DNA of 12,109 nucleotides from the NCBI GenBank assembly GCA_023422955.1, contig JAFAGG010000059.1:1-12109 (forward strand). Reading direction: 5' to 3'. Below are positions 11,048 through 12,109 of this stretch, piece by piece; position 1 is the first letter of the stretch, and the number at the start of each line of letters is the position of its first letter. A model generated the notes under the pieces. It searched no databases, was not told where the DNA came from, and saw nothing but the letters and a program-made list of their open reading frames with translations. The position numbers were made by a program, and so were the translations under genes. This stretch comes from Pseudomonadota bacterium (GTDB lineage: Bacteria > Pseudomonadota > Gammaproteobacteria > Burkholderiales > Burkholderiaceae_D).

Positions 11048-12109
11048 ATGCACTCCAAAATTCTCATTCTCGATTTCGGCTCCCAGGTCACCCAGCTGAT
11101 TGCGCGCCGCGTGCGCGAAGCCGGCGTATTTTCCGAGATCTTTCCTTACGATGTGTCGGATGAATTCGTGCGCAACTACGGTGCGGCCGGCGTCATCCTG
11201 TCGGGTGGTCCGAGCTCGGTGACCGAAGGCGATACGCCGCGGGTGCCGCAAGCGGTGTTCGAGCTGGGCGTACCGGTGCTGGGCATCTGCTACGGCATGC
11301 AGGCGATGGCGGCGCAGCTGGGGGGCAAGGTCGAGAATGGCAGCGTGCGTGAATTCGGTTATGCCGAAGTGCGTGCCCGCGGCCATACCGCGCTCTTGAA
11401 AGGCATCAACGATTTCGTCACGCCCGAAGGCCACGGCATGCTGAAGGTGTGGATGAGCCACGGCGACAAGGTGATCGACATGCCGCCCGGCTTCAAGCTG
11501 ATGGCATCCACCGACAATTGCCCGGTCGCCGGCATGGCGGACGAAGAGCGTCGCATGTATGCAGTGCAGTTCCATCCGGAAGTCACGCATACGCTGCAGG
11601 GCAAGGCCATGCTGCATCGCTTCGTGCATGAAATCTGCGGCTGCAAGTCGGACTGGAACATGCCGGACTATATCGCTGAAGCGGTGGAGTCGATTCGCAA
11701 GCAGGTAGGCAATGAGGAAGTGATTCTCGGCCTGTCGGGCGGCGTGGACAGCAGTGTTGCGGCAGCGCTGATTCATCGCGCCATCGGCGACCAACTGACC
11801 TGCGTTTTCGTCGATCACGGTTTGCTGCGCCTGAACGAAGGCCAGATGGTGATGGACATGTTCGGCAAGAACCTCGGCGTGAAAGTGGTTCATGTCGATG
11901 CGGCCGAGCAGTTCATGGGCAAGCTGGCCGGCGTGACCGATCCGGAAGCCAAGCGCAAGATCATCGGCGCGGAATTCGTCGAAGTGTTCCAGCGCGAAGC
12001 CGGCAAGCTGAAGAATGCCAAGTGGCTGGCGCAGGGCACGATCTATCCCGACGTGATCGAATCGGCCGGTTCCAAGACCGGCAAGGCGCATGTGATCAAG
12101 AGCCACCAC
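11048..12109 (+). CDS. guaA: GMP synthase (glutamine-hydrolysing) GuaA, 3' end beyond the window
   Basis: GuaA converts XMP to GMP using ATP and the ammonia released from glutamine, completing the pathway begun by GuaB. The frame is open from the ATG at 11048 to the right edge, giving 354 of the roughly 520-540 residues usual for the family. The N-terminal class I glutamine amidotransferase domain (about 4-195) begins ILILDFGSQVTQLIARRVRE and has the triad Cys81 in GICYGMQ, His176 and Glu178 in QFHPEV. The ATP-pyrophosphatase domain follows, with the P-loop LSGGVDSSVAAAL (229-241), VFVDHGLLR, GAEFVEVF and QGTIYPDVIESA (329-340). The XMP-binding and dimerisation part is missing only because the window ends. 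No Shine-Dalgarno sequence precedes the ATG; the upstream bases are pyrimidine-rich. No other start gives the conserved N-terminus. Confidence 0.97.
   Translation, partial: MHSKILILDFGSQVTQLIARRVREAGVFSEIFPYDVSDEFVRNYGAAGVILSGGPSSVTEGDTPRVPQAVFELGVPVLGICYGMQAMAAQLGGKVENGSVREFGYAEVRARGHTALLKGINDFVTPEGHGMLKVWMSHGDKVIDMPPGFKLMASTDNCPVAGMADEERRMYAVQFHPEVTHTLQGKAMLHRFVHEICGCKSDWNMPDYIAEAVESIRKQVGNEEVILGLSGGVDSSVAAALIHRAIGDQLTCVFVDHGLLRLNEGQMVMDMFGKNLGVKVVHVDAAEQFMGKLAGVTDPEAKRKIIGAEFVEVFQREAGKLKNAKWLAQGTIYPDVIESAGSKTGKAHVIKSHH

Noticed and set aside
10843..11163. A plus-strand frame spanning the guaB-guaA spacer whose part from the ATG at 10972 begins like a signal peptide (MQSRNRKRMLNFAALAPLV).
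   Set aside because: Most of it overlaps guaB and guaA in another frame, there is no ribosome-binding site at 10972, and the hydrophobic stretch is only the T-rich spacer read as codons. A leader peptide is not excluded but is not supported.
11000..12109. A 369-codon minus-strand open frame opposite guaA.
   Set aside because: It has the same shadow-type composition (His/Arg/Ala-rich), and the plus strand shows the amidotransferase triad and the ATP-pyrophosphatase P-loop of GuaA in one uninterrupted frame.

Overview
The window is ordinary chromosomal core DNA from a betaproteobacterium, most likely order Burkholderiales and plausibly family Oxalobacteraceae (Herminiimonas/Janthinobacterium/Collimonas-like). 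This rests on recognised protein families, gene order (fabZ-lpxA-lpxB-rnhB-RNA methyltransferase next to ppsR/ppsA; smpB divergent from ratA-rnfH; guaB-guaA), a GC-rich coding style and a predicted C10-type LpxA. No database was searched. I see no transposase, integrase, phage gene, CRISPR array, tRNA or rRNA.

Layout. (1) 1-3470, plus strand: a tight operon with the end of fabZ, then lpxA, lpxB, rnhB and a TrmH/SpoU-family rRNA methyltransferase. Every junction overlaps or is nearly contiguous, and a probable terminator lies at 3483-3508. It joins outer-membrane lipid A synthesis to RNA/DNA maintenance. (2) 3523-3879, minus strand: an unrecognised small one-pass membrane protein gene, clearly richer in AT than its neighbours. 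(3) 4012-7455: divergent ppsR (minus) and ppsA (plus), the kinase/pyrophosphorylase regulator and its target, PEP synthase. (4) 7509-8783: smpB (minus) shares a 62-base intergenic region with ratA-rnfH (plus). ppsA and smpB converge on a strong UUCG-capped hairpin. (5) 8799-9290, minus: a secreted DUF4124 protein. (6) 9444-12109, plus: guaB (IMP dehydrogenase), then guaA (GMP synthase), which runs off the right edge. They carry out the two steps from IMP to GMP and are separated by a 143-base spacer with strong inverted repeats.

No gap without a gene exceeds 300 bases. I did not find an obvious undescribed system. The best leads are the structured guaB-guaA spacer, the AT-rich orphan membrane protein, the very compact smpB/ratA promoter region, and the methionine at the acyl-chain ruler position of LpxA.
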